Shown: positions 45,277 to 54,860 of the stretch, in pieces | Layout of the letters: each line of letters starts with the position of its first letter | Position numbering within the stretch: position 1 is the first letter of the stretch | Assembly (NCBI RefSeq): GCF_013602415.1 | Contig: NZ_WPAG02000002.1 | Span: forward strand, 3,413,480 to 3,477,479 | From: Rhodococcus sp. B50 | Lineage (GTDB): Bacteria; Actinomycetota; Actinomycetes; Mycobacteriales; Mycobacteriaceae | Length of the DNA: 64,000 nucleotides | Direction: 5' to 3' | Position numbers and translations under genes: made by a program | Notes under the pieces: model-generated | Databases searched by the model: none | The model's input: only the letters and a program-made list of their open reading frames with translations | Told to the model about the DNA's origin: nothing

Positions 45277-46359
45277 TCATCTCGCCTGCATCGCGCCGAT
45301 CGGGTCGACGTACATCACCCGCGACGCCGCACCGAGCGCCGCGGCCGACCGTAGACCGTCGTCGGGTTCCGAGAACAGTAGCGGCACATCGTTGTACGAC
45401 GACCGCTGCCGGTAACCGTCGGAGACGTCCTCGCGCTCCGGGCCCTGCCGCGTGACCGCGTCGCCGCCGACCGTCACCACGTCGGGGTTCACGACGTCGC
45501 GAACCAGGGCGACCGCACGCCCGAGGAGCACCGACCGGTTCGAGGACGGATCGGCATCATCACCCGAGCTCTGCCCTGTCACCGCACAGAACGATTCGAT
45601 GTCATCGGCCGACGACCGCGCGAGTCCGTCCACGAGCCACGCCATCGAGATCGTCTGCTCGGCCCAGAGATACAACCAGCTCTCGGGACGTCGCCGGAAG
45701 GCGCTCTCGAACCGGTGGTACTCGACCTCCGCCACCGCCTCCACGTACGGAACCACCGTGTACGGCGTGGGCACGATCGCCCGGAACAACGCATCCACGG
45801 GCGCTTCGCACCACCCCAGCCGTGGATGGTCGAGCGCCCCGCGGTGCCCGTCGTACAGACCACCCACCGCGAGACCTGCCCACAATGCCCGCCGCCCCTG
45901 CAGCGCAACCTCGTGCACCCGGAGCGCCGCACCGATCGCGGCGAACACGTCGAACGCCGAGGCGGGCGTCGCGAAAGTCGTCCGGTGCAGTTCCCGTCCG
46001 AGCAGGTCGCCGGAGACCACCCAGGTCTCCCGCTCCCCCAGATGAATACCGGCGAGGAAGCCCTGGTCCGTGTCCACCTCGACCGGCACGTGCGGCCGGC
46101 CCACCCGTCCACGCGGGGCGAGATCGGGCCGGTCGCGCAGCAGACCGTACTCGAGCAACGCCGACACGGCACGATTGACCGTCGACGACGACAGGCCGGT
46201 GCACTCGGCGAGCACAGTGCGCGTCGCCGGCCCGCACCGCCGCAGTTGCTGCATGATCCGCCCGGCCGGCATGGTCTCGTCGGCGTGGGCGACTCCCGTT
46301 CGTGCGGCCCGCACGAAGTCGAGCGGCGACCGCACCGCTGATGTCCGCACCCCCGTCAT
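45277..46359 (-). CDS. ROK-family-like transcriptional regulator
   Basis: 360 residues with an N-terminal winged helix (V-L-A-E-C-T-G-L-S-S-S-T-V-N-R-A-V-S-A-L, near residue 50) and a C-terminal domain resembling ROK repressors. Parts of the ROK ATP/zinc motifs are absent, so it is probably a sugar-sensing repressor without kinase activity. It lies 71 bp downstream of the ABC exporter operon on the same strand. The target is unknown; it may be a separate unit. Confidence 0.7.
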   Translation of the reverse strand: MTGVRTSAVRSPLDFVRAARTGVAHADETMPAGRIMQQLRRCGPATRTVLAECTGLSSSTVNRAVSALLEYGLLRDRPDLAPRGRVGRPHVPVEVDTDQGFLAGIHLGERETWVVSGDLLGRELHRTTFATPASAFDVFAAIGAALRVHEVALQGRRALWAGLAVGGLYDGHRGALDHPRLGWCEAPVDALFRAIVPTPYTVVPYVEAVAEVEYHRFESAFRRRPESWLYLWAEQTISMAWLVDGLARSSADDIESFCAVTGQSSGDDADPSSNRSVLLGRAVALVRDVVNPDVVTVGGDAVTRQGPEREDVSDGYRQRSSYNDVPLLFSEPDDGLRSAAALGAASRVMYVDPIGAMQAR

Positions 46360-46430
46360 GGCCAGAAGTGTCCCGCTCCGCCCGCGAGGACGGAACGGTT
46401 TGTATCAGGCCGCGCCGAAGTCTCCCGCGT

Positions 46431-48320
46431 TCACTCCACGAGTGCCTTGAACTGCGCGTCGTACAGCCTCGCGTACGCACCGGCCGCTTCGAGCAGCCCC
46501 TCGTGCGTGCCTTGCTCGACGATCCGTCCGTCCTCCATGACCACGATGCGGTCGGCGTTGCGGATGGTCGACAGGCGGTGGGCGATGACGAAACTGGTGC
46601 GGTCGTCGCGCAACCGCGCGGTGGCCTGCTGGACGAGCAGTTCGGTGCGGGTGTCGACGGAACTCGTCGCCTCGTCGAGGATGAGGATCGAGGGCTTGGA
46701 CACGAACGCCCGCGCGATCGTGATGAGCTGACGCTCACCGGCGCTGAGGTTGCCGTCGTTCTCCTCGTCGATGACGGTGTCGTAGCCGTCGGGCAGGGCC
46801 CGCACGAACCGGTCGACGTAGCTCATCCGGGCCGCCGACATGATCTGATTCTCGGTGGCGTACGGATTGCCGTAGGCGATGTTCTCGCGGATGGTGCCAC
46901 CGAACAGCCAGGTGTCCTGCAGAACGATGCCGATGCGCGAGCGCAGCTCGTCGCGGGACATCGAGCGGATGTCCACGCCGTCGACGAGGATCCGGCCCGC
47001 GTCGACCTCGTAGAACCGCAGGATCAGGTTGATGAGGGTGGTCTTGCCGGCGCCCGTGGGCCCGACGATCGCGATCATCTGGCCCGGCTCGGCCCGCAGC
47101 GACAGGTTCTCGATGAGCGGCCGGTCTGGGGTGTACGAGAACGCGACGTTCTCGAACTCGACGAGCCCGTGCCGGCTCCACGGCATCGTCGGCGCCGCGA
47201 CCTCCGGTTCCTCCTCCGGTTCGTCGAGCACCGCGAATACCCGCTCGGCCGACGCGGATGCCGACTGCAGCAGGTTGACCATCGCGCCGATCTGCGCGAG
47301 CGGCTGCACGAGCTGACGCGAGTACTGGATCATCGCCTGGATCTCACCGAGCGTCGCAGTGCCCGACGCGATCCGCAGACCACCGAGCACAGCGATGACG
47401 ACGTAACCGATGTTGCCGAGGAAGGTCACGAACGGCATCACCAGCCCGGACACGAACTGCGCACGATAGGAGGCCTGGTACAGCGATTCGTTGGTGTCGG
47501 TGAAGCGCCGCTGCACCTCCCCCGTCCGGTCGTAGGCGGTGATGAGCTCGTGTCCGGTGAAGGCTTCCTCGATCTGCCCGTTGAGCTTGCCGGTCGTCTC
47601 CCACTGCGCGGCGAAGTGCTTGCGCGAGCGACCCGCGATGATCGCCGTCGCCACCACCGACGCCGGGACGGTCAGGATCGCGACCACCGCGAGCATCGGC
47701 GAGATGTACAGCATCATCACGACGAGGCCGAGCAGGGTCAGGACCGCGAGGACGAGCTGGGAGATGGATTCCTGCATGCCCGCAGAGACGTTGTCGATGT
47801 CGTTGGTGACGCGGCTGAGCAGGTCGCCGCGCGAATGCGTGTCGAAATAGCGAAGCGGCAACCGGTGGATCTTCCGTTCGACCCGCGACCGCATGTCGCG
47901 CACGACGCGCTGCACGATCTCGTTGAGACCGTAGGCGGCGACCCAGATCAGGCCGGACGAGAGCAGGTACAGCGCGAGCACGATGACGAGGATCCGGCCG
48001 AGGGCCGGGAAGTCGATGCCGAGCCCGGGCACCACGTCCATCCCCGAGACCATGTCGGCGAACTGGTCGCGTCCGTCGGCGCGCAGACCGGCGACGGCCT
48101 CCTCCTTGGACTGACCGGCGGGGAGCTGCATGCCCACCACCCCGTCGAAGATGACGTCGGTGCCGCGGCCGAGCACGAAGGGCGCCACCGACATGCTCAC
48201 GACGCCGAGGAGGGCGGAGAGCAGGACCGAATAGACGGCATAGCGGTGCGGGTGGAGCAGACCGAGCACCCGGCTGATGGTGCGCACACGCGACGGCGCA
48301 GCGGCTTCCGGAGTCGTCAT
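46431..48320 (-). CDS. ABC exporter half-transporter, catalytic partner (TMD-NBD)
   Basis: 629 residues from the ATG at 48320, overlapping the stop of the upstream ABC gene (ATGA). Six-helix membrane domain (about 25-330) and a nucleotide domain. Walker A G-P-T-G-A-G-K-T-T, Walker B with catalytic glutamate L-D-E-A-T-S-S-V-D and the H-loop I-A-H-R-L are all canonical. Its signature S-A-G-E is degenerate. It therefore pairs with the upstream subunit, whose signature is intact, to form one good ATP site and one poor site, as in TM287/288 and BmrCD multidrug exporters. Confidence 0.88.
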   Translation of the reverse strand: MTTPEAAAPSRVRTISRVLGLLHPHRYAVYSVLLSALLGVVSMSVAPFVLGRGTDVIFDGVVGMQLPAGQSKEEAVAGLRADGRDQFADMVSGMDVVPGLGIDFPALGRILVIVLALYLLSSGLIWVAAYGLNEIVQRVVRDMRSRVERKIHRLPLRYFDTHSRGDLLSRVTNDIDNVSAGMQESISQLVLAVLTLLGLVVMMLYISPMLAVVAILTVPASVVATAIIAGRSRKHFAAQWETTGKLNGQIEEAFTGHELITAYDRTGEVQRRFTDTNESLYQASYRAQFVSGLVMPFVTFLGNIGYVVIAVLGGLRIASGTATLGEIQAMIQYSRQLVQPLAQIGAMVNLLQSASASAERVFAVLDEPEEEPEVAAPTMPWSRHGLVEFENVAFSYTPDRPLIENLSLRAEPGQMIAIVGPTGAGKTTLINLILRFYEVDAGRILVDGVDIRSMSRDELRSRIGIVLQDTWLFGGTIRENIAYGNPYATENQIMSAARMSYVDRFVRALPDGYDTVIDEENDGNLSAGERQLITIARAFVSKPSILILDEATSSVDTRTELLVQQATARLRDDRTSFVIAHRLSTIRNADRIVVMEDGRIVEQGTHEGLLEAAGAYARLYDAQFKALVE

Positions 48321-50050
48321 ACCGTGGCCATCCTCTGCGACTCGACGATCTCCGAGTACGTCCGGCACCGGCCGAGCAGTCCCAGATGCGTCCCGGAATC
48401 GACCATGAGGCCGTTGTCGAGGACGACGATGCGATCGGCGTCCTGCACCGTGGAGACCCGCTGCGCGACGATGAGCACGCATGCGTCGCGCGTCTCGGGT
48501 TCGAGTGCGGCCCGCAGCCGGGCGTCGGTTGCCGGGTCGAGGGCGGAGAAGGCGTCGTCGAACAGGTAGATGGAGGGCCGGCGGACGAGGGCGCGGGCGA
48601 TCGCGAGTCGCTGCCGCTGGCCGCCGGAGACGGTCGTGCCGCCCTGGGCCAGGACCGTGTTCAGCCCGTCCTCGCTCTTGTGGACGAAGTCCGCGGCCTG
48701 CGCGACCTCGAGGGCGTGCCACAGTTCGTCGTCGGTGGCGTCGGCGCGCCCGTACCGGAGGTTGTCGGCGATGGTGCCGGAGAACAGGTACGCCTTCTGC
48801 GGAACCACGGCGATGCGAGAGCGCAGCACGGTGGTGTCGAGCGCCCGGACGTCGACACCCGCGACGAGCACCTGCCCGGCGGTGACGTCGATCAGCCGCG
48901 GCACGAGCCGCATCAGCGTGCTCTTGCCCGAGCCGGTGCCGCCGATGATCGCGGTCGTGGAACCGGGATCGGCGCGGAACGACACCCCGCTCAGCACGGG
49001 GGCGTCGGCGCCCGGATAGGAGAAGCCGGCGCCGCGCAGTTCGAGGGTGACGCGGGACGGGAGTTCGCGGACGGGTTCGGCGGGCGACGCGACCGTCGGT
49101 TCCGTGTCGAGGACGTCGAGGATGCGTTCGGCGCACACCGTGGCGCGTGGCGCCATGATCGCGACGAACGACGTCATGAGCACGGCCATGAGGATCTGGG
49201 CGATGTAGGTGATCATCGCGGTGATGGAGCCGACCTGCATCGCACCGGCGTCGATGCGGTGGGCGCCGACCCAGAGCACGGCCACGGTGCTCACGTTCGA
49301 GATCAGCAGCACCGCGGGGTACAGCACGGAGTTCACGCGCCCGACGCGCAGGGCGGTAGCTGTGAGGTCGTCGTTGGTGCCGTCGAAACGGGCCTTCTCG
49401 GTCTCGTCGCGCACGAACGCCCGGATCACCCGGATACCGGTGATCTGCTCGCGCAGCACCCGGTTCACCGAGTCGATTCGTTTCTGCATGACCCGGAAGC
49501 CGGGAAGCATGAGGGCGATGAGCGTGACCATCGTGAAGATCAGCACCGGAACGGCGACGACCAGGACCAGCGAGGTGCCGGGATCCTGGCGGATCGCCAT
49601 GATCACACCGCCGATTCCCATGATCGGGGAGGTCACGACGATGGTGCAGGTCATGAGCACGAGCATCTGGACCTGTTGCACGTCGTTGGTGTTGCGGGTG
49701 ATGAGCGACGGGGCGCCGAACGTCCCGAACTCGCGCGCCGAGAACTGCCCGACCCTGCGGATCAGCGCGAGTCGCACGTCACGGCCGAAGCCCATCGCGG
49801 CGCGCGCCGCGAAGTAGACGGCACCGATCGCGGCGGCGATCTCGACGGCGCTGATGCCGAGCATCAGCAGACCGGTTCGCACGATGTAGTCGATGTCCCC
49901 GGTCGCCACGCCGTTGTCGATGATGTCGGCGTTGAGACTCGGGAGCAGCAACATGCCCCCGGTGGCGATCAGCTGCAGGAGTACGACTCCCGCGAGGGCA
50001 CCCCGGTAGGGCGCCATGAAGCGGCGCAACAGCCGTAGCAACATGCGCAT
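48317..50050 (-). CDS. ABC exporter half-transporter, degenerate-site partner (TMD-NBD)
   Basis: 577 residues. Six-helix domain (about 10-290) and a nucleotide domain with Walker A G-G-T-G-S-G-K-S-T. Walker B reads F-D-D-A-F-S-A-L-D, with aspartate in place of the catalytic glutamate, and the H-loop histidine is glutamine (V-A-Q-R-V). The signature S-G-G-Q is intact. It thus supplies the working signature to the partner's site and a non-hydrolytic site itself. The gene overlaps the partner by 4 bp. It probably exports drugs, lipids or peptides. Confidence 0.88.
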   Translation of the reverse strand: MRMLLRLLRRFMAPYRGALAGVVLLQLIATGGMLLLPSLNADIIDNGVATGDIDYIVRTGLLMLGISAVEIAAAIGAVYFAARAAMGFGRDVRLALIRRVGQFSAREFGTFGAPSLITRNTNDVQQVQMLVLMTCTIVVTSPIMGIGGVIMAIRQDPGTSLVLVVAVPVLIFTMVTLIALMLPGFRVMQKRIDSVNRVLREQITGIRVIRAFVRDETEKARFDGTNDDLTATALRVGRVNSVLYPAVLLISNVSTVAVLWVGAHRIDAGAMQVGSITAMITYIAQILMAVLMTSFVAIMAPRATVCAERILDVLDTEPTVASPAEPVRELPSRVTLELRGAGFSYPGADAPVLSGVSFRADPGSTTAIIGGTGSGKSTLMRLVPRLIDVTAGQVLVAGVDVRALDTTVLRSRIAVVPQKAYLFSGTIADNLRYGRADATDDELWHALEVAQAADFVHKSEDGLNTVLAQGGTTVSGGQRQRLAIARALVRRPSIYLFDDAFSALDPATDARLRAALEPETRDACVLIVAQRVSTVQDADRIVVLDNGLMVDSGTHLGLLGRCRTYSEIVESQRMATV

Positions 50051-50091
50051 TACGCTACCTGCGCCTCCCTGCGACGATCTTCACGGACGGA

Positions 50092-50129
50092 CGGGCGGCC
50101 ACGCACCACTTCGGGTACGCGGCCGCCCG
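50092..50129 (-). terminator. Hairpin between MmpL and ABC exporter genes
   Basis: CGGGCGGCC (50092-50100) pairs perfectly with GGCCGCCCG (50121-50129). It lies 9 bp after the MmpL stop and 42 bp upstream of the ABC start, so the two exporters are probably separate units. Confidence 0.55.
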
Positions 50130-50137
50130 GTGGTTCG

Positions 50138-52474
50138 TCACACTCGTGCGGATTCCGGGGTGGACTCGGTGGCGCCGAGTTCACGGGTGAGCTTCTCACC
50201 CTCGACGTCGACGTTGGGAAGAATCTTGTCGAGCCACTTCGGCAGCCACCACGCCTTGTCGCCGAGCAGTGCCATCACCGACGGGATGATGACCATGCGG
50301 ACGATGAAGGCGTCGAAGAAGACCGCAGCCGCGAGCGCGAAACCGATCGACTTGATCAGCGAGTCCGGCTCGGCGATGAACGCCGCGAACACCGAGATCA
50401 TGATGATCGCCGCGGCGCTCACCACACGCGCGCCGTGCGCGAAACCGCTGCGGACCGCGTCCAGTGCGCTCGCGCCGTGCACGTAGTCCTCGCGCATACG
50501 CGTCACCAGGAACACCTGGTAGTCCATCGCGAGACCGAAGACGACACCGATGAGGATGATCGGCATGAAGCTCACGATGGGCTGCGGGTTGGAGATCAGG
50601 CCGCCCCAGCCCTCCTGGAACACCGCGACGGTGGCGCCGAAGGTAGCCAGAACGCTGAGCAGGAAGCCCAGGGTCGCGGTGAGCGGAACCAGGATCGAGC
50701 GGAACACCAGCATCAGCAGGATGAAGGCGAGGCCGACGACCACGGCGAGGTACGGGACGAGAGCGCTCTGGAGGCTGTCGGAGACGTCGCCCTCGAGCGC
50801 GGTCTGACCGGTCACGCCGTAGGACAGGCCGAATTCCTCGTTCAGCTCCGCTTCCCCGTCGCGGATGCTCTGGACGAGATCCATCGTCGCGGGATCCGTG
50901 GGGCCGCTACGCGGGGTGACCAGGATCTGGGCGGTGTCGCCCGTCTCGTTCACCGCGACGATCTGTGCGTTGACGACCTCGTCGTGCTCGTAGAGCGACC
51001 CGACGACGGCACCGAATGCGACCGGAGCCTCCACCTCGGCGTCCTGGCCGTCGACGACGACGACCAACGGGCCGTTGCGTCCGGGACCGAATCCCTCGTC
51101 CACCAGGTCGTAGGCCTTACGGGCGCTGGTGGCCGGATCGGAGGTGCCCTCCGACGGCAGCGCGAGGTTCAGTCCGGTGGCGGGCAGCGCGAGCGCGCCG
51201 AGAACAACCACACCGGCGATCAGCGGGATCGCCGGGCGGCGCGTGATCAGGCCGACGAACTTGGCGCCCGCCTTGGGCGTGTCCTCGTCGGACTCACGCT
51301 TGTTCAGGAACGGGACGCGGCCGGCGAAGACCTTCTCACCGAACAGTCCGAGCACGGCGGGCAGCAGCGACACGGCGATGAGCACGGCCATGAGCACCGT
51401 GAACGCGGCGGCGTAACCCATGACCGACAGGAACGGGATGCCGACGACGCTCAGCGCCATGAGGGCGATGATGACCGTCAGGCCGGCGAAGACGACCGCG
51501 GAACCGGCGGTGCCCACGGCTCGTCCGGCGGCCTCGGCGCGATCGGAGGTGACAGTGAGTTCGTGCCGGAAACGGGACACGATGAACAGCGAGTAGTCGA
51601 TCGCCACGGCGAGACCGATCATGACCGCCAGCGTCGGAGTCATCGAGCTGAGATCGGCGAAGCCGGTGGCGATGGTGATGCCGAGGCTGCCGATGCCGAC
51701 GCCGACGAGCGCAGTGATCAGCGGAAGTCCGGCGGCGACGAGCGAACCGAAGGTGAGGGTGAGCACGATCGCGGCGATACCGATGCCGATGAGCTCGGCG
51801 GTGCCACCGGGCATGCCCATCTCGGCGGCGGCCGTACCACTGACCTCCACGGTCAGACCGGCGTCGCGGCCGAGCTCGGCGGCGGCAGCGATCTGGTCGC
51901 GCATCGCCTGGTCGACGTCGGTGATCTCGCCCTCGAACGGGACAGTGACGAAGCCGACGGTGCGGTCGGCGCTCAGCGGCGACAGGGCCTGGGCGTCGGA
52001 CAGCGCAGCCTCTTCGGGGGTGCCCTGCTGCGCGGCGACCGCCTTCATCTGTTCGACGAGACCGGCGTCGGCGAGGACCGGGTTGACCAGGACGCCGGCC
52101 TGCTCCTCCGGAGCCGCGGTGGCGGGGTCCACCTTCGCGGGCGGCGAGACCCGGTCGATGTCGCGGATCGCGGCGAGGACCTCGTCGACGGCGGCCAGGT
52201 TGCCGGGCTCGTCGAGCGTCTGCCCGTCGGGTGCCGCGAAGACGTAACGCGCGCTGAGCCCGTTCATCGGGTCCTCGGCGGAGGGGAACCGCTCGGCCAT
52301 GAGGTCCTGGGTCTTCTGCGCGGGGGTGCCCGGAAGCGTGAACGCATCTGTGGTGGGCCCGGACAGAGTTGCCGCACCGACCCCGAAGAGGACGAGCAGC
52401 GCGATCCAGAAGGACAGCACTGCGCCCTTCCGTCTGTGGGCGAACTTGCCCAGCCGGTACAGGTAGGTCGCCAC
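50138..52474 (-). CDS. RND-family exporter of the MmpL type
   Basis: 778 residues with about 11-12 membrane helices and two large periplasmic-type loops (about 40-200 and 430-560). MmpL features are the paired proton-relay motifs A-I-D-Y-S-L-F near residue 292 and A-M-D-Y-Q-V-F near 660. MmpL proteins export lipids, siderophores or antibiotics across the actinobacterial envelope. It is shorter than lipid MmpLs of mycobacteria and has no accessory protein gene. A TetR gene lies 99 bp upstream on the same strand and probably controls it. Confidence 0.85.
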   Translation of the reverse strand: MATYLYRLGKFAHRRKGAVLSFWIALLVLFGVGAATLSGPTTDAFTLPGTPAQKTQDLMAERFPSAEDPMNGLSARYVFAAPDGQTLDEPGNLAAVDEVLAAIRDIDRVSPPAKVDPATAAPEEQAGVLVNPVLADAGLVEQMKAVAAQQGTPEEAALSDAQALSPLSADRTVGFVTVPFEGEITDVDQAMRDQIAAAAELGRDAGLTVEVSGTAAAEMGMPGGTAELIGIGIAAIVLTLTFGSLVAAGLPLITALVGVGIGSLGITIATGFADLSSMTPTLAVMIGLAVAIDYSLFIVSRFRHELTVTSDRAEAAGRAVGTAGSAVVFAGLTVIIALMALSVVGIPFLSVMGYAAAFTVLMAVLIAVSLLPAVLGLFGEKVFAGRVPFLNKRESDEDTPKAGAKFVGLITRRPAIPLIAGVVVLGALALPATGLNLALPSEGTSDPATSARKAYDLVDEGFGPGRNGPLVVVVDGQDAEVEAPVAFGAVVGSLYEHDEVVNAQIVAVNETGDTAQILVTPRSGPTDPATMDLVQSIRDGEAELNEEFGLSYGVTGQTALEGDVSDSLQSALVPYLAVVVGLAFILLMLVFRSILVPLTATLGFLLSVLATFGATVAVFQEGWGGLISNPQPIVSFMPIILIGVVFGLAMDYQVFLVTRMREDYVHGASALDAVRSGFAHGARVVSAAAIIMISVFAAFIAEPDSLIKSIGFALAAAVFFDAFIVRMVIIPSVMALLGDKAWWLPKWLDKILPNVDVEGEKLTRELGATESTPESARV

Positions 52475-52572
52475 GGGGCACCCCTTCTATGTCGGAAGAT
52501 CCTGGTGGTATCGGATGGTGGGAGTCGGGTACGGCTGTCGGCGGCGCTGCCGGGCAGGGCTGTCGGACAGAG

Positions 52573-53166
52573 CTACGGGAAGCCGCGGCGGAGCTGGTCG
52601 AACGCGTCGCGGATGAGGTCCTCGACCGACCGCTCGGTCGTCCCCGTCATGTGTGTCTCCATAGCCGCCCGCACGGCGCCCATGGCCGCGTAGTTCAGCA
52701 GCGAGGGGTACAGATCCGACGCGGGGTCGGTGCCGGTGCGCTCGGCGATGATCTCGACGAGCAGCTGCGAGGAGCGGCGCTCGACCTCGATCTGCCGGGA
52801 CAGCAGCACGTTGCTCTCCTCGAGCAGGGTGATGCACGCGACGATCTCGTCGAACGGCCAATCGGCGTTCCGGACGACGTCCAGAGCCACGATGAGCAGC
52901 GAATCCATGATGTCTTCGTCGGCGGGGCGATCGCGCAGCAGATCGATCCACTCCTCGACCCTGGTCTCGAGGTACGCGAGGACCGCGTCTTCCTTGCTCG
53001 GGAAATAGTTGTGGAAGGTCCGGGTCGAGACACCGGCACGCGCTGCGATCGCGTCGGCCGTCACGGCGTGCAGACCGTGTTCTCGTGCCAGCTCGGCCGC
53101 GGCGGTCGCCAGAGCCGCGCGAGTGGCTGCCTTCTTGCGGTCGCGCAGCCCGGGAGTGATGGTCAC
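52573..53166 (-). CDS. TetR-family regulator of the MmpL gene
   Basis: 197 residues from GTG 53166 (TTG 53175 is an alternative). HTH: A-D-A-I-A-A-R-A-G-V-S-T-R-T-F-H-N-Y-F-P-S-K, near residues 38-60, a close match to the actinobacterial efflux-regulator type. A perfect 26-bp palindrome lies 33-58 bp upstream (53199-53224). It presumably represses itself and the downstream MmpL gene, with the ligand a substrate of the pump. Confidence 0.85.
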   Translation of the reverse strand: MTITPGLRDRKKAATRAALATAAAELAREHGLHAVTADAIAARAGVSTRTFHNYFPSKEDAVLAYLETRVEEWIDLLRDRPADEDIMDSLLIVALDVVRNADWPFDEIVACITLLEESNVLLSRQIEVERRSSQLLVEIIAERTGTDPASDLYPSLLNYAAMGAVRAAMETHMTGTTERSVEDLIRDAFDQLRRGFP

Positions 53167-53198
53167 TCCATCCAAGGTACCGAAATTGCAGAGGTCTG

Positions 53199-53224
53199 TA
53201 AGTTTGCAGATTCGTGCAAACTTA
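53199..53224. promoter_or_regulatory. Perfect 26-bp TetR operator
   Basis: TAAGTTTGCA (53199-53208), a 6-bp spacer GATTCG, then TGCAAACTTA (53215-53224), an exact inverted repeat. It lies upstream of the TetR/MmpL unit and is strikingly AT-rich for this genome. Confidence 0.75.
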
Positions 53225-53262
53225 TGACATCGACCACACTCGATCGTGATCTCTCGCGGGTT

Positions 53263-53727
53263 TCATACCCGTCGGCGCTCCCAGGCACCCGGATCCGTTG
53301 TGAGATCCTCCACGAAACCGGGGAGGTCTCCTGTGACGACGTCCGCGAGCGACACCTCCTCGAGCACGGCTCGCAGGTTCACGCGCACCGCGATCCACAC
53401 GTCCTGCAAGCGCTCCGCGGCCCCGGTGTAGACGACGTCCTCGGGTCGCTCACCGCGCACCGATGCCAGCGGACCCTCGACCGTGCGGATGATGTCGGCG
53501 ACGGAGATCTCGGTCGCGGGTCGCGCGAGCCAGTAGCCGCCCTCGGGTCCCCGCCGGCTGTTCACCAGCCCGCCGCGCCGCAGGTCGGCGAGCACGGCCT
53601 CGAGGAACTTGTGCGGAATGTTCTGCGCCGTCGCGAGGGTCTCAGCCTTCGCCAGGCGACCGTCCTCGATCGCCGCGAGTTCGAGGAGGGTCCGCACGGC
53701 GTAGTCGACCCTCGCGGTGATGTGCAT
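53263..53727 (-). CDS. Rrf2-family regulator lacking cluster cysteines
   Basis: 154 residues from the ATG at 53727 with GAGAGG upstream. Rrf2 features: the N-terminal M-H-I-T-A-R-V-D-Y-A-V-R-T-L and the wing G-P-E-G-G-Y-W-L-A. The three cysteines that bind the Fe-S cluster in NsrR and IscR are absent; the region near residues 85-110 has none. It therefore behaves like cysteine-free members such as CymR-like proteins and senses something other than Fe-S. Divergent from a fatty-acid hydroxylase gene. Confidence 0.8.
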   Translation of the reverse strand: MHITARVDYAVRTLLELAAIEDGRLAKAETLATAQNIPHKFLEAVLADLRRGGLVNSRRGPEGGYWLARPATEISVADIIRTVEGPLASVRGERPEDVVYTGAAERLQDVWIAVRVNLRAVLEEVSLADVVTGDLPGFVEDLTTDPGAWERRRV

Positions 53728-53912
53728 CTCATGCCTCTCGCGCTGTCCGATGTCATCGACGTGCCCGTCTCGACGGGGACGGTCAATTCCTACCAGCAAT
53801 ACCGAACCGCCCGGAATCGTGCGGGTACCGGTCACCGGTCCATGCCTCTGGTGATCCACGCCACAGCAGCGGTAATGTGGACGGTTGTTCACAGTTATCG
53901 GAGGTCGTTGCG

Positions 53913-54860
53913 ATGTGGGAAACCCTGCAGGAATCGTGGGGGTCGCTGCTCGACCCCCTCCACGATCCGGTGACTCTGGCGATTCCCGCCTTCCTCACCT
54001 TCCTGATCCTCGAGTGGGTGGCCGCGCGCACCCTCGAACGCGTCGAACCCGGACCCGACGGACGCACCCGTCCCCCGCGCGGCGGCTACGAGAAGCGGGA
54101 CGCGCGCGCGAGCATCTCGATGGGCCTGGTCTCCATCGTCACGAGTGCCGCCTGGAAGGTCCTCGCGCTCGTCGGATATGCGGCCCTGTGGGTCTACGTC
54201 GCCCCGTGGCACCTGCCCGCCGACGCCTGGTACACGTGGGTGATCCTGCTCGTCGGCATCGACGTCCTCTGGTACTGGTACCACCGGATGGCCCATCGCG
54301 TCCGCCTGGTCTGGGCGACCCATCAGGCGCATCACTCGAGCGAGTACTTCAACTACGCGACTGCCCTGCGCCAGAAGTGGAACAACAGCGGCGAGATCAT
54401 CATGTGGCTGCCCCTGCCCCTGATCGGCATCCCGCCGTGGATGGTCTTCGTCGGCTTCTCCGTCAGCCTCGTCTACCAGTTCTTCGTGCACACCGAGCGG
54501 GTCGGCAGGCTCCCGCGACCGATCGAGTTCGTGTTCAACACGCCTTCGCACCACCGGGTCCACCACGGCTCCGATCCCGACTACCTCGACCGCAACTACG
54601 CCGGCATCCTCATCGTCTGGGATCGGATGTTCGGCACCTTCAAGGCCGAGGAACACCGCCCGACCTACGGCCTGACCAAGCCGGTCGGTACGTACAACAT
54701 CTGGGATCTGCAGACGCACGAGTACCGGGCGATCGCCCGCGACTGGCGCACGGCAGGCAAGCTCCGCGACAAGCTCGGCTACGTCTTCGGGCCGCCGGGC
54801 TGGGCGCCGCGGCCGACCCGCGCGGAGGAGACCGAGACCGTCAGTTCTGCTCGAGCGTGA
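53913..54860 (+). CDS. Fatty-acid hydroxylase/sterol desaturase-family diiron membrane enzyme
   Basis: 315 residues from the ATG at 53913 with CGGAGG upstream. The superfamily histidine clusters are complete: H-R-M-A-H, H-Q-A-H-H-S and H-H-R-V-H-H, near residues 130, 145 and 215. About four membrane helices. It hydroxylates or desaturates lipids with diiron-bound oxygen. The divergent Rrf2 protein (53727) could regulate it. Its 3' end overlaps the YceI gene by 20 bp. Confidence 0.87.
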   Translation: MWETLQESWGSLLDPLHDPVTLAIPAFLTFLILEWVAARTLERVEPGPDGRTRPPRGGYEKRDARASISMGLVSIVTSAAWKVLALVGYAALWVYVAPWHLPADAWYTWVILLVGIDVLWYWYHRMAHRVRLVWATHQAHHSSEYFNYATALRQKWNNSGEIIMWLPLPLIGIPPWMVFVGFSVSLVYQFFVHTERVGRLPRPIEFVFNTPSHHRVHHGSDPDYLDRNYAGILIVWDRMFGTFKAEEHRPTYGLTKPVGTYNIWDLQTHEYRAIARDWRTAGKLRDKLGYVFGPPGWAPRPTRAEETETVSSARA

